From positions 1-64,000 of the forward strand of contig JANQBS010000193.1 of NCBI GenBank assembly GCA_033085395.1: DNA of 64,000 nt, written 5' to 3'. This stretch comes from Xanthoparmelia taractica (taxonomy: Eukaryota > Ascomycota > Lecanoromycetes > Lecanorales > Parmeliaceae). A program made the position numbers and the translations under genes. Below are positions 12,474 to 23,800 of this stretch, piece after piece. Position 1 is the stretch's first letter; the number at the start of each line of letters is the position of its first letter. The notes under the pieces are model-generated. The model saw only the letters and a program-made list of their open reading frames with translations, did not search any database and was not told the DNA's origin.

Positions 12474-14246
12474 TAATATTAGAGTCTAGAAATATACGAT
12501 TAATAATAAGATTAACGTATTTTAAAAAGATTCGAAAGTCTCTATCTCTAATCTATTTAAAGAAAACATTTATTAAAATAGTCTATTGAAGATATAGATA
12601 TATCAAAGTAGTCTTATCAAGATCTACTTCTATAAGTTTCTTTCGTCTCTCTTCTTTTATCTAGATATTAATTTTAATTTCTCGAAAAATAGCTATATTA
12701 ATTATTAATCTTCTCTTCTTCTCTTTTCTACTATATTATTAATTATAGAGTTAATAAAGTATTTTTCTTTTAGATATCGTGAGATCGCTTCTATATCGTT
12801 ATAAAGTTAATAGACTTTAAAGTAACGATTATAGCATAGTGTAATCTTTCGCTAAGTAATATATTTACAAATAATAGAAGTTTTAATTCTAGATCTTTTA
12901 AATCTTTTAAAGTCGATTTATAATTTAGATAAAATTAATTTAACTTCTTAATCTTAAATCTAGACGTACTTATTCGCACTTATCTTCGAAGCTCGCGATT
13001 GACGCTTCGAATACGCGTAATATTAATATTATTTACATTAATCTATAACTTAGATAAGAGTAGATTTAAAGATCTCGCCCTACTAAATAATATCGTGAAA
13101 TTTTATTTAATTCGTCGAAGTTATAAAATTTCTTTAATTAATATTTTAATTACGTTTTTTTATTCGATAATTACGATTACTTATATAACTCTTTCTTTCT
13201 TAACGTCGAATATTTTTAATTCTAATATATTCGATCTATTCTAAAATAGAATTTATGTCACGGTACACACCAGCATGGCTGTGGTACGCTTAGTCATAGC
13301 TCGTTTGAGGGCTTGGCAACCCACATATCTAGCTGCCAACACTCTAGATAGAACAACAATTCAATCATTATCGATATATCCCAGTCTTACTGTGACAATT
13401 TATATAAATTCGAAATAATCTTTAAAAGAAGTTATCTTGAGAGTAACATTATAGTAAATACTTTAATAATAAGATTCTTCTAAATAAGCTAAAAGTAGCT
13501 TTATCGTTATAATATAATTATTAAGAATAGCGACTTATAGAGCGTTATTATTTCTTATATTTATTCGTGCTTTATAATAAGATAATAAATAAATAATAAT
13601 ATTCTAATTATTAAGCGATACGACTCTTAAGATAGAATCGTAGCGATCGCGAATATATATATCTACTTCTCGATCGATTAATTAGTAAATTATTATTTCG
13701 CGTTCGTCGAACGCGATAGCTTATATTAAATTCTTAAAGTAATCTTTTATAACGTTTACGTTTTTATATTAAACTAATAGAAATCTTATAATAAAGATTT
13801 AATCTCTATATAATATTAATTATAAGACTTAATAAATATATTCGTAAATTAAGAAATTATTTAATAAATTATTAAAAATTAATAATAAAGTTTTAAAATA
13901 GATATATATATATCGATAGACTTTAAAATTAATTATTTTAAATTATTTTGATTTAATAAAATAATTATCGTTAAATAATTTTCGATATAATAAACACTTA
14001 TTAAAGCTATCTTTAAATTATATTTATTTATAATATCTTCGTAAATAAAAAGATATTAAATTAAATTTTTATAAACATTAGCGATTACGACTTGAAGTAT
14101 ATCTTTAAATCTTTTCGAGGCGAATAAGTCGACGTTATAATTTAATAAATATTACAGAGCCCGTTTATGGCCGTGAAAGGCTGCAGCTTGCAAAGGATTA
14201 CCATAGCGGCCTCCAGATATATTGATAGAACCACCTTGTGCAATCC
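12474..14246 (-). pseudogene. RIP-dead copy of the ankyrin/hAT segment
   Basis: This segment aligns collinearly with 31366-33010, the 3' half of the NACHT-ankyrin gene plus the start of the adjoining hAT transposase. The two share word after word except for heavy C-to-T and G-to-A change in this copy. The final ~90 bp (14155-14246) are almost unmutated (about three C/T or G/A differences), so RIP fades at the edge of the duplicated tract. No open frame survives. The copy is interrupted by a 140-bp MITE at 13257-13396. Upstream of 12474 and downstream of 14246 the two loci are unrelated, which fixes the duplicated block at about 1.65 kb. Confidence 0.85.
13257..13396. mobile_element. 140-bp MITE inserted in the RIP-dead copy
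   Basis: It has GTCACgGTA / GTCACaGTA terminal inverted repeats and a perfect 7-bp direct repeat AATTTAT at 13250-13256 and 13397-13403. The paralogous locus near 32,160 lacks the insert, giving an empty-site comparison. Its composition is GC-normal, unlike everything around it. It has no coding capacity. Confidence 0.75.
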
Positions 14247-14770
14247 CGAATGAGTCTCTAGTCACGTAATATGATTAGAAATTCTTGTAGCTCAGCCCTA
14301 ACATATCATCAGCTCGTTACGCCCAGCGTGGCTTCAGAATCATGCGGCTCCCGTGAGTCGAGTCAATATGTGGTCAACTCGAAAAGTGAGTAACCTCGAT
14401 GGTCAAGTCGGGTAAACACCTTTCCAGCTTTCTTATACCCTCAGCTCTTACTCCTCAACGTGGCTCAAGATTATTCGGCTCCCTCGCTTTGGGAAAGTAT
14501 GCAATTCAGTTGTAGTGAAGTTCTCTGTATATTCCCCCTCTCACATCAGCTCTTTGCTCGCAAAGTGGCTGCAGTATCTTTCGACTCCCTAGCCGTGTGT
14601 GGTCAGCTCGAGGGGACATCTTTGCAGCTCCCCCACGAATGTCCATGCTTTGCGTCGTTTCCCGTCGGGGATACCGATGCGCCAGATGTGTATAAATTGC
14701 GACCATTTCCTCCAACTTGCTCTACACAATCACATCCTCCAACTGCTCTACACGGTAAAAGGACTTCAAC
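14247..14770. repeat. Intergenic DNA with a three-fold ~43-bp repeat
   Basis: A motif beginning cagctc, with an inner gtggct and a terminal ggctccc or gactccc, recurs at about 14310, 14442 and 14547 (spacings 132 and 105 bp). No convincing gene was found; open frames here are short and repeat-driven. Confidence 0.4.
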
Positions 14771-15690
14771 ATGCGCTGGCAGTATCTTCCTCTCATCTTT
14801 GCAAGCGGGCTAAGCGCCTTCAGTTGGGGGCATCCTAGCCAAGTGGTAAGGGCGTATATTTGCCTGACGAACAAGCTCACCAGTCGTTAGCTTCCCCGCG
14901 CGGACATGGCCATGTCGGATACTTGCAATTGCACAGGCACTCACGACAACGGGACTGCAGGAATCGGCTGCATTTGCCACGATCTTCGTCTCGGACCATC
15001 ATGTCTTCCAAGAACCTGGCCCCTTCTCAGTTTCGTGTCTGACTATGACCGCTTTGGGGGTCTTACTCCAGCACAATTCCTCGCAAAATGGACCTACCCA
15101 CCTGGTCACCCAAGAGCCGGTAGATATTAGTACCCACCTAACGATGGATTCCTGCTCGATAATAGTAACAAATCTATTATGGGAAACATGACTCTGAAGG
15201 CTATGACACTGGTGGATCGGTTTGGAAACGAAGTGGGTATGCTTATGCCACATCTTCGCTTCTCCGTCTAGCTCATGCATGTTGTATCCAGGCACCTTCC
15301 TTTCTACAGCAGACACGCTCTACTCACAGCGTTCGCTACCCCCAAGCAGCCTAGACAATCCGACAACGGGCTCGAGCGAGTACCCTAGCAATTACCATGT
15401 CTATCGAGTCCTCAAAGACTTCCAAGTTGAGGGGGGTCCGATCGCACCATAGTTTGGACAACCGGGTCTAGGAACACAGTTTGATACTAAGCACACAGGC
15501 AATATTACATATCTACTTGAAAAGCAGTTTTTGGAGCGGGTGAACCTGAGTAGCATCATCATCGGCCCCAGGAAAAGGGGACAGCTGTGGGCTTTGATTG
15601 TTTTCACAACCCTCATGTGCAGACAATCAATACAAATGGGATCATGGCGTATGCACCTTCAACAGCTGCGGGCCGCGGAGGATAGTGTGT
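14771..15690 (+). pseudogene. Broken secreted NADase-like (TNT domain) gene
   Basis: The start at 14771 encodes a plausible signal peptide (about 20 residues, hydrophobic core). Later frames resemble fungal secreted NAD-glycohydrolases built on the TNT domain: a Cys-rich N-terminal module (about 14906-15010), a YDRFGGLTPAQF-like segment, a LVDRFG segment (about 15210), and the GPIAP core near 15445. The frame is broken repeatedly: it shifts between these segments and there is a TAA/TAG stop after about 15125. A TAG at 15450-15452 falls exactly in the conserved core, followed by further shifts. Some breaks could be unrecognised introns, but the core stop cannot be spliced away easily. By family knowledge such enzymes hydrolyse NAD outside the cell; this copy appears dead. 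Confidence 0.65.
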
Positions 15691-15699
15691 GTGGCCTCT

Positions 15700-16711
15700 A
15701 AATTACAATCGAGTCAGACCCGAGAAAAACTTATTTATATCTTTGATTCTCTGCACTCTTGTGATCGGATAACCCCCAACGGTTTCACATTGAACTCAAC
15801 TATCCACAAACTAATGCTCTACACTACACCCACAAAGTATCTCTCAGACAAACTTCGTAAAAACACAAGCATCCAGCCTACGCGCGAAAAGAACGGTCAA
15901 AGGAAGTAAAGCCATTTCTACTCATTGTGAGCTTTGCTTTGCTTCTGATACACTCACCCTCTTCATTTAGGAATGCCAGAAGCCGCTATTATAAATTCTT
16001 GTTCCATCATCATATTGTGTTTCCGCGCCGCAAACGTTGATTCTCATCACTACGTACGGGTCCAAAAGGACTTCGACTCGACAAGCAAGAAAGCAAGCAA
16101 GCAAGCAAACAAGCACGCAAGACGACGTTTGTGATACGGTAGATTACCCTGCGAGCGTGCCCAATTAGCATGTTCTGCTGGATATGGGCTTTTCTACCTA
16201 CGTATAGCTATGTGGCTGGATTGTGTAGGCAGTTGCCGGTGATGTGATGGAGGGGCCAAACGAGGTGATGATGATTGTTGATGATGACAAGGGAGAATTT
16301 TCTGTTTTGCGCCATTGATCTTTGAGAGGGATGGGTTTAGGGGGAGATTGTGTTAAATATTGCATTTACTTGTTAATATTTGGGATACCCCCGGGGGGGC
16401 TCAGGGGCTCTAGGGCATATATTTGAGTACGTAGGTAGGAGCTAGGTCATAGGAAGCCAAATCTAGCCGATATAAGGCCAAAAGGATTGAAAGTCGTAGA
16501 TACAAAGGCGGCTAAGAGCTGACGGATGTCACAGACTAATTGAGCGGGTCTTCGATCAGATGAAATGACCCTTTCTTCTATCCCTTCTATCGTCGGTGTC
16601 CTTCCCCTTGCTTTTCTTGTACCAGTCCTCTCGCTCTCTGTCAGCTTTCCATTCTAGGTAGCTAAACTCCCCTTGATCACTCAAACAGCTAGACTGCTTT
16701 ATATCTCTCCT
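15700..16711. other. Intergenic, simple repeats
   Basis: No gene seen. It contains an (aagc)n tract near 16085-16120 and a G-run near 16390-16400. The right end is probably the 3' flank of the deaminase-like gene. Confidence 0.5.
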
Positions 16712-18934
16712 CTACTTTTCAATAGCATCGAGACGAGCCCACGCATTAAAAATTTCACATAGTTTAAGTACACGGTCCCCATCCTGTTCTGCCCTTATTT
16801 TTGCGTATCCAGCTCCCATGATTCTAAAAAAAATTTCAAGTGCCTGGAAAAATCCTGAATGATCGAGATTGGAAGGTTCTTTGAAGAAATCCATTCCGTT
16901 CAACTTGTTGATATGATGAGGGATAATAAATACATCTCCACCGCAAGGGAAGATTTGGTGCTCTCCACGGTGAATTTTCCTCCAGATCGATACAATGTGA
17001 GGATTCGGAACCAACCCGACCACGTATGGGCGGTAGTACAGTTCCCACCAGCTCCCGGCCCCCAGGAACTGTATCGATACCCAGACAGCTTTTCGAAAGT
17101 CGACTACATCTGAGGTGAAGCTGCAGGGCTTGGGCTTCGTGAGCAGCTGGAATGCAAATAAAATGGACTTACCGCCAAGTCTAGGAATTACCAGTAGTTT
17201 TTCCACGAAATCCGAGCTTCTGCATTCGTAGGCATCGACGTTCACTTGCCGTAAGTTTCCAAGAGATTCGTCAGCGGGGAGATGAAGAGCCGGCACACGC
17301 ATGGCCGGAAACCTGTCTGATACGGTAATGGGATTGGAAGAGAACAGTCCTGATAGAGGACCCTGACCAGGGTCATCGCCCGTCCGAGGCCGCCGGTGAG
17401 CCGGAGTCATTCGAGCTGAGGTCTGTGGATAGGCTTCGGTGGTGCTCAGAGGTTTTTGCGCGATAACCTGATCCTGGATCGGTAACAACATCTCGTTATA
17501 TGCAGCTCTCAATCCTTGTGCGACAGCGGGTTGTAATGGGGAGAACTTGAACGGGAAGGCCCAGCGTGGATAAAGTTTGCGATGAGTGCCTTTCATGCTG
17601 TACTTGAAGTTGTGCAAGATCATTTGCCAGCACAGCCAGCAAGACTTCTTGCTGCAGCCAAAATAGTCCAGACACTTTTCCACCCCCGGCTGTGAGAAAT
17701 GCATCAGGAGCTGCATTTCACAATGCACGCGGGCCTTGTTTCCGGTCGTCTCCACGACTTCGTCCATCAGTGCCTCCACGGTTCTGTCCTGCAAAACAGG
17801 TCTGCCATCCACAAATCTGCGAACTTCGCGTTCATGAGTCAAACCTAGATCCCCAGTCCACGACTTTACCTTCTTCGTGTACGCGTCGCCGGTCCAGTCA
17901 TCTTCCTCCGAGCGAAGCAATCGATGCCTGAAAGAATACCCGCTCTGCTTATTGTCTCTACAAAAGTCCTGAAAATTGACGTACGCAGCCCAGAGTCGAC
18001 CGAGATGGTTGATCCATTTCACCGCCTGAGCAAGATCCTTCAATTTGGGACGCTTATCGGAAGGCGAAGTCTCAACTTCATCAGTAAGAGTACGAAAATC
18101 ACGATGATTGCGAGTTTGGCCGGCCAAGTGAGCATAAGTTGTCAGCAGACAAATCTTCTCGTTGCTTGAGTCTGGTAGTTTCGAACTTTTATAATGGTAG
18201 AGCTTGCATTCATTGATAAGAAACTCGGCCATCTCCCAACCATCGCAGCACTCGGTCTTTAGGTTAACGTGAACAACCGTCTCCAGAAGATCGACGTTGG
18301 ACTCGCTGATTTTCGAGATGTAATGCTCGAGACGAGACCAGCTGAACTTGCACATGGTCTTGAAAATGTTCGAATGAGTGTCAAGGTTGTTGTCGTTGAC
18401 TTGAGGAGTTTTCTTGCTGGCCAATACGCTGAACCAGTCCACCAACTGCTTCGCAAAGCTTTCGTTTTGGTTAGCAATATTGCCTAGCTCTTCCCAGGTG
18501 GCAAAAAGCTGGGATCCCTTCTCGCTCTGATTCTTAGCGATATAGATTGTGATGATCTTTTTGTCTTCGTTCCTCACCATCGCGGTAGCAGAGACATGGT
18601 CGCGGGCATCTTCGAGTTTGGAACGTGCAAAACAATCCGCAAACCGATCGAGGAAATCTCGCGTGGCCTCCGGAGTCTCTACGAAACGGTACAGCAATGG
18701 CGTTCCTTTCAATTCCCCTCTGGCTGCATGAAGATAAAGGGCAGCGGCATAGAAAGTATCCTTGTCAAGACCAGGAAGATCCCAAAGCGAGGAGTTGGAG
18801 GTGGATTGGGTCTCGAAGTTCGACGCGTTGGTATGTGAAGGCTGAAGGGCCAGAGTATCCGGCTCAGTAGCAGCAGTAGCTGAAGACTCCACAATCGGAA
18901 TATCGCTGCTGGTGGAGGAACCGCTTGTGGACAT
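16712..18934 (-). CDS. OTT_1508-like deaminase-domain protein
   Basis: An uninterrupted frame gives a 740-residue protein from the ATG at 18934. Zinc-deaminase hallmarks are visible: H404-C-E406 in K-A-R-V-H-C-E-M-Q-L-L, then C427-S-K-K-S-C432-W-L-C435. This matches the fungal OTT_1508-like branch of the deaminase superfamily, where H-x-E and a C..C pair bind zinc and activate water. The substrate is unknown. The N-terminus is low-complexity Ser/Thr; residues 50-330 look helical and residues 560-740 are unrecognised. The frame stays open upstream to 19249, but that extension crosses the inter-gene promoter and is compositionally poor, so I prefer 18934. It is divergent from the CorA-like gene at 19296. 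Homologues are often found in fungal accessory regions, so a role in non-self response is possible but unproven. Confidence 0.75.
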   Translation of the reverse strand: MSTSGSSTSSDIPIVESSATAATEPDTLALQPSHTNASNFETQSTSNSSLWDLPGLDKDTFYAAALYLHAARGELKGTPLLYRFVETPEATRDFLDRFADCFARSKLEDARDHVSATAMVRNEDKKIITIYIAKNQSEKGSQLFATWEELGNIANQNESFAKQLVDWFSVLASKKTPQVNDNNLDTHSNIFKTMCKFSWSRLEHYISKISESNVDLLETVVHVNLKTECCDGWEMAEFLINECKLYHYKSSKLPDSSNEKICLLTTYAHLAGQTRNHRDFRTLTDEVETSPSDKRPKLKDLAQAVKWINHLGRLWAAYVNFQDFCRDNKQSGYSFRHRLLRSEEDDWTGDAYTKKVKSWTGDLGLTHEREVRRFVDGRPVLQDRTVEALMDEVVETTGNKARVHCEMQLLMHFSQPGVEKCLDYFGCSKKSCWLCWQMILHNFKYSMKGTHRKLYPRWAFPFKFSPLQPAVAQGLRAAYNEMLLPIQDQVIAQKPLSTTEAYPQTSARMTPAHRRPRTGDDPGQGPLSGLFSSNPITVSDRFPAMRVPALHLPADESLGNLRQVNVDAYECRSSDFVEKLLVIPRLGGKSILFAFQLLTKPKPCSFTSDVVDFRKAVWVSIQFLGAGSWWELYYRPYVVGLVPNPHIVSIWRKIHRGEHQIFPCGGDVFIIPHHINKLNGMDFFKEPSNLDHSGFFQALEIFFRIMGAGYAKIRAEQDGDRVLKLCEIFNAWARLDAIEK

Positions 18935-19295
18935 TCTACGTTTGTATTTGAGGCCTTTTACGAGTGCCGATAGGACTGTATGAACCAAATGATGAAGTCG
19001 GCCTTTGATATAAAAATTGAAGTAAATTTGGGTGGTCCATGGCACGTGACCCAAACAACCCGCCAAGCCTCCAACTGACAGCCTGCATGCACTCAGCCAC
19101 CTGACACTGCCCACATCGTTACCACTCTCATTATCAGCCTGACCGCCCACAAATAATTTAGAGAGCAATCTCTCCCTAAAAGTTCTATCAAATAAAGAAT
19201 ATAGGCTGTAAGGGAAACTAAGGTCTTGATTATTCTCCCGCTCTCCCAATACGAGGGTTTCAGCAGGTATTTACCAACCTTTAGTAGGTGGAATT
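18935..19295. promoter_or_regulatory. Shared divergent promoter region
   Basis: 361 bp lie between the divergent start codons of the deaminase-like and CorA-like genes. No specific regulatory box was identified. Confidence 0.4.
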
Positions 19296-20649
19296 ATGGG
19301 CCAGTCTATGGGCGCAGAAAGCTACGACGAATTCCGGAGATCACTGTGTCAAGCAGATCCTCGACTGAAAAGTCCAAAGCAGAGTACTGCCTTGCACACA
19401 TCAACATGGGTTCCATGGCATCAGGCAAGGCCAAGAGTCGTTGCTATTCACCTCGACTCAAACAGTTGCTTCAGCCCAGCAAGGGAATTTCAGGACTCAA
19501 GTGTGCTGCAAGTTTATTTGCGTCAGCGAACAGCCTCCAACACTACGGCGCAGTACTCAGTCTACATCCTTGAGTCTCTTTCTTGCGAATTCGTTGCCGT
19601 CCTTGGATCCCACTTTCAGCTACATCCGGCGCTGTTCTTGGACCACGAGAGGCTCGTTGCGTTCCACAACCGAGCTACTGGGGAGGCTGGTGGCATTCCC
19701 TTCTTGCCATCTGCTATCCGCGACCGGGACTATGTCTCGCTCAAATATCATGAGCCATTGTTGCTCTCCACGCTGCCTACTGAATTTCGAAACCTGTGCG
19801 ACGTGTCAGGACGGCATATCGCGGTCACCAAGATTATGGGAAGGTTCTCTGAGGTTGGTGTCGCAAGGCGCAAATGCACTTTTTGGTCAAGGAAGACCGA
19901 AGCCGGCGGATGGGACTGTGAGTCTTGATCCAATATGATCCTTTTGCTAACATTCTAGACCTCATCATATGTGATCCTCCCGTAAAACGAGTTCTCACAA
20001 ACTATTCTGGCAAAACCGGTTACGATGTCACAACGTCACCATACAACGCTGGCTATGTAGATTTCATGCCTCAGAGAGACCAGATAAAGAGCCGTTCGGG
20101 GCCTCCAAGGACATCCTTTCTGGATGATATCATCTTCTACCTCCACACCCACTCCAACGCGCTCGATCTGGCTGACCCTAGTTCGCTGAGAATTTTCGTT
20201 GAGAAACTTGCCGCCAGTCAGTATCTGAAACTAGCCGAATTCCTCCAGATGGTAATTGAGACGATTCAATTCAATCTCTCCCGCCGACAAGACTTAACAA
20301 GCTTCGCCATCGCCGCAGTGGAAGAGCAATGGAGCGACGTGCAAGGGTTGCAAAGGCGCATGGGGGAATACAAGGACGACCTCGAGGCGATCATGCTGCA
20401 ATTGCGGATACCATTCGAGAACCCCAACCTAAAAGACACGGCAGACTGGAAAGACAGCACCACGGATTATCAGTACCTCTACTGGCGCTTCAAGCAAATC
20501 AGTCAGCGTGCAAACAGCCTGAACGGCTCCACTGCCGCCTTGGCTAGCCTCACTAACAACCGTCAGGCGGTCAAGGCCCAGGAGCTCGCACTGGAGGCCA
20601 CTGAACGATCGATCCGCGAAGCGAAGAGTGTCAAGGCGCTCACCATCTT

Positions 20650-20812
20650 TATTGGATTGGAGGATTGAGTGGTCTCATGAAGCATGAATTGATTGCTTAA
20701 TTGAATAGGAGAGACGGACTATCTAGCTAGGGGATGGAGAAACGCCAAGACTACGCTAAGACGCTTAGTCAGCTTGCGGCGTAAACGGCCTCCTATTAAC
20801 TGAATTCCAACA
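20650..20812 (-). repeat. 3' LTR of copia element
   Basis: On the minus strand it begins TGTTGGAATTC and ends ..CCAATA. It is nearly identical to the right LTR; the differences are G/A and C/T, with this copy the less mutated. Its first bases supply the last codons and stop of the truncated host frame. Confidence 0.88.
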
Positions 20813-23800
20813 CTCTCACACAGTTCAAATAGGAACTGTTTTCGCTATTAGTCTAACACTCCCATATAATTCTTATTAGAACTATTTAATCGACTTATTA
20901 TAGTCCTATTTAACGTATAAAGATCACGAATTTCTCGTTATTTAAGGTCTTAATTAGGCCGTCAGCGGTTATCTAATTAATTACTACTTATTCAAATTAA
21001 ACGACTTCAATCTCAACCTAGTCACGCATAAAATATCACTAAATATCTATATGCTTAGTGCGTGAGTGAAAGCGAGAGTTCTTTGTGAGTGCTATAACTC
21101 TTTAATTATTAGCCTTAATAAGAACTAACTTATTAGAAAGACTTAATCCGTTATCTAACTCTAATAGTAAGCGTATAAGTTATATAACTTTCTTAGCGAC
21201 CTATATCTAAGTTATATACTCGACCTCGCATAAGAATAGAGCAATAAATTACTAACGCTTGAAGATTTAGCTAATAGAACCTCTATATAGTAGAAAGATA
21301 TATGCTTTTAGAGACCGACGAGTCTCTTAATCGAAGGCCCAGTCTACGTCTATATATTTCATTAGATTATTAACTATTCCGTATATTATTTCATAGTCTA
21401 ATGTCCCTTTAAGATAGCGAAGCACTCGCTTAACCGCTACGATATGCTTAAAATTCGGGTTATAATTGTATCAAGATAGCATCGTCACTACGTAATAGAT
21501 ATCTAATCTAATTTGAATTATAAGATATATAATAAATCTTATTATAGACTAATATTTCTAAATAACCTCGAGACTGACTTTATTTATTAGTTCTTTCTAA
21601 AGTTAAGTATCTAGTATTATCGGTGTGAGTGTAGTTGCGTAGTTACTCATATTGAACCTAGCTAGAATCTTCTTTAAGTACGTTATTTATATAACACGTA
21701 TAATTCTTCTAATTCGATCTCTCTGCATTTTTATACCTAAATAATATAAGTATAAATCGAGATCGGTTATCGCAAATCGCTTACGAAGTTTCTATTTCAA
21801 CTTCGCTATATATTTAGATTTCTTGAGACCATATATTTAAATATTATTAATATACACACTTATTATGAGACGCGTAGTCTTATTAACGAAGAGTAAGTGA
21901 TCTAATTCGATACATTTAAATCTCTTTAAGATAAAAAAGTCGCGAAGAGTATAATATTATTCGCGAGGTGACTACTTTAGATTATATAATACTCTAAGCA
22001 GTTAATATATTATATTTCCTACCTTATATCTCATTAAGTATTTAATATAGATAAGCTTCTTTAATAGAGCGTTTAGGAACGTAATAATAACGTTCATCTG
22101 CTTACAGTCTAGGTCGTAATGCGTTATTATTGCGAATAGTACTTTAAATAATATGAACTTAACGACTAAAGCGAAGGTTTAATCGTAGTTGATTCCATAG
22201 ATCTACTCGAATCCCCGCACTACTTAGCGGGCTTTATAGAGAATAAATTCATTTAACTTCTTCTTAATCTTATAGACTCATCTATTAATTAATACTAACA
22301 TATTCTTTAACCTAGGGACTAATTCCTAGATATCTATAATAATAAATAACTCTATCTATCGATTTATCGCTTTCTTTCACTATTTAGCGTACGAGCTACT
22401 CATAACTTACTTGTAAGTTAGAGATTCGTAGTCGTCTACTTTCTCAGTCGCTTAATAGCTTCTTATTTTAGCTATCTTTTAAATAGTAGCTACGAGATCA
22501 AAATCCAACTCGAAATTATAATAATTTGAGTTCTTATGACTTAAAGTAGCTAGTCTATAATATAGGCGTTTAGCTTTTAGAGTCTTATCACATTTAATAT
22601 AAGCAATAACCCTCTAAGCCTATATCTTGATATCGCTTCACTTCTTATTTAGAGAAGCCTTCTAAGAAGACTTAATATCTCGCTTAGATCGCGAAGTGTA
22701 CGTCTTATCGATACTTGAATCTAAGTGTATTTCTAGATCAGATAAAAGTATCTCTTAAATATCTCCTTCATCGAATACTCTCACATCTTTCATATTCCCT
22801 ATACTTAATTCTTTTGTTAGAATATTTCGAATATACTCGATATTTGAGATATTAAAGTAAGTGTTATTCGTATATAGATGCTTAGTCTAATTCTTCTCTG
22901 CATCGAATACGTCTAATACGACGTTATCGCCGATGGCCTCGGCCATTTAATAGCCGATATCTAATACGACGGAGATTATTATTCGTAACTTATCAAAATC
23001 CATATAAGACGCTCGCTCGACCCTACGAGTAACTGAATTCTATACTCGAAAGATATTAATTTCTTCATAGCCAATTAAGTAGTATCTCTTGCTACGCTTA
23101 TCGAGCTTCTTTCAATTCTCCTTTAAGATATAAACCCAGGTTATATAATTAATAATTCGCATATAATCAAGAAACGATTTTTCGTCGATTTAAGTCTCGT
23201 AAGATATAACGCCTTTAAGATATAATATAAGACTTCTATTCTTTTAATAGATCTTAATATATAGAAGTTCTAATTATAAATAGCGTGTTAGCTTAAAGTT
23301 AAATAGTATCGCTCTGACTTCGTTTATAATAATTCGATTCTAAACCTCGCTAAGATTATTTTACTCTAATATATAGATCACAGTAGACTCACAAATAATT
23401 TCGAAGTCCTTGAAATATTATTTAAATTTATTATTAATAAACTCGATATTATTATTAAAACGAATAATCTTAATCTTATAGCTAGATTAGATCTTAATCT
23501 TAATTATTCACTGGCGGAAAAGCTTAAACGTCTCGTTCTTTCGCTAATATATAAAGTATTAGATACGAAGAGTCGTCTAATTAGTGAGAAGTATATAGTA
23601 TTTCGCTCCGTTAATAAACGATACATTAAATAATTCACTTAAATTTATATAAATTTTATCTAATTTCTCGAGTACTTCGTATTATACTCTCTTTAAGACT
23701 TTTCTAGATAATTTAACCTTAATATAGACCTCGCAAATAATTCTTATATAGGGCTTCTAAGTTAGTGTGATTTCTTTACTTATATCGATAAGTCGCTTAA

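Noticed and set aside
18935..19249. N-terminal extension of the deaminase-like protein
   Set aside because: Open in frame, but it occupies most of the divergent promoter and has no domain-like character; the Met at 18934 is preferred.
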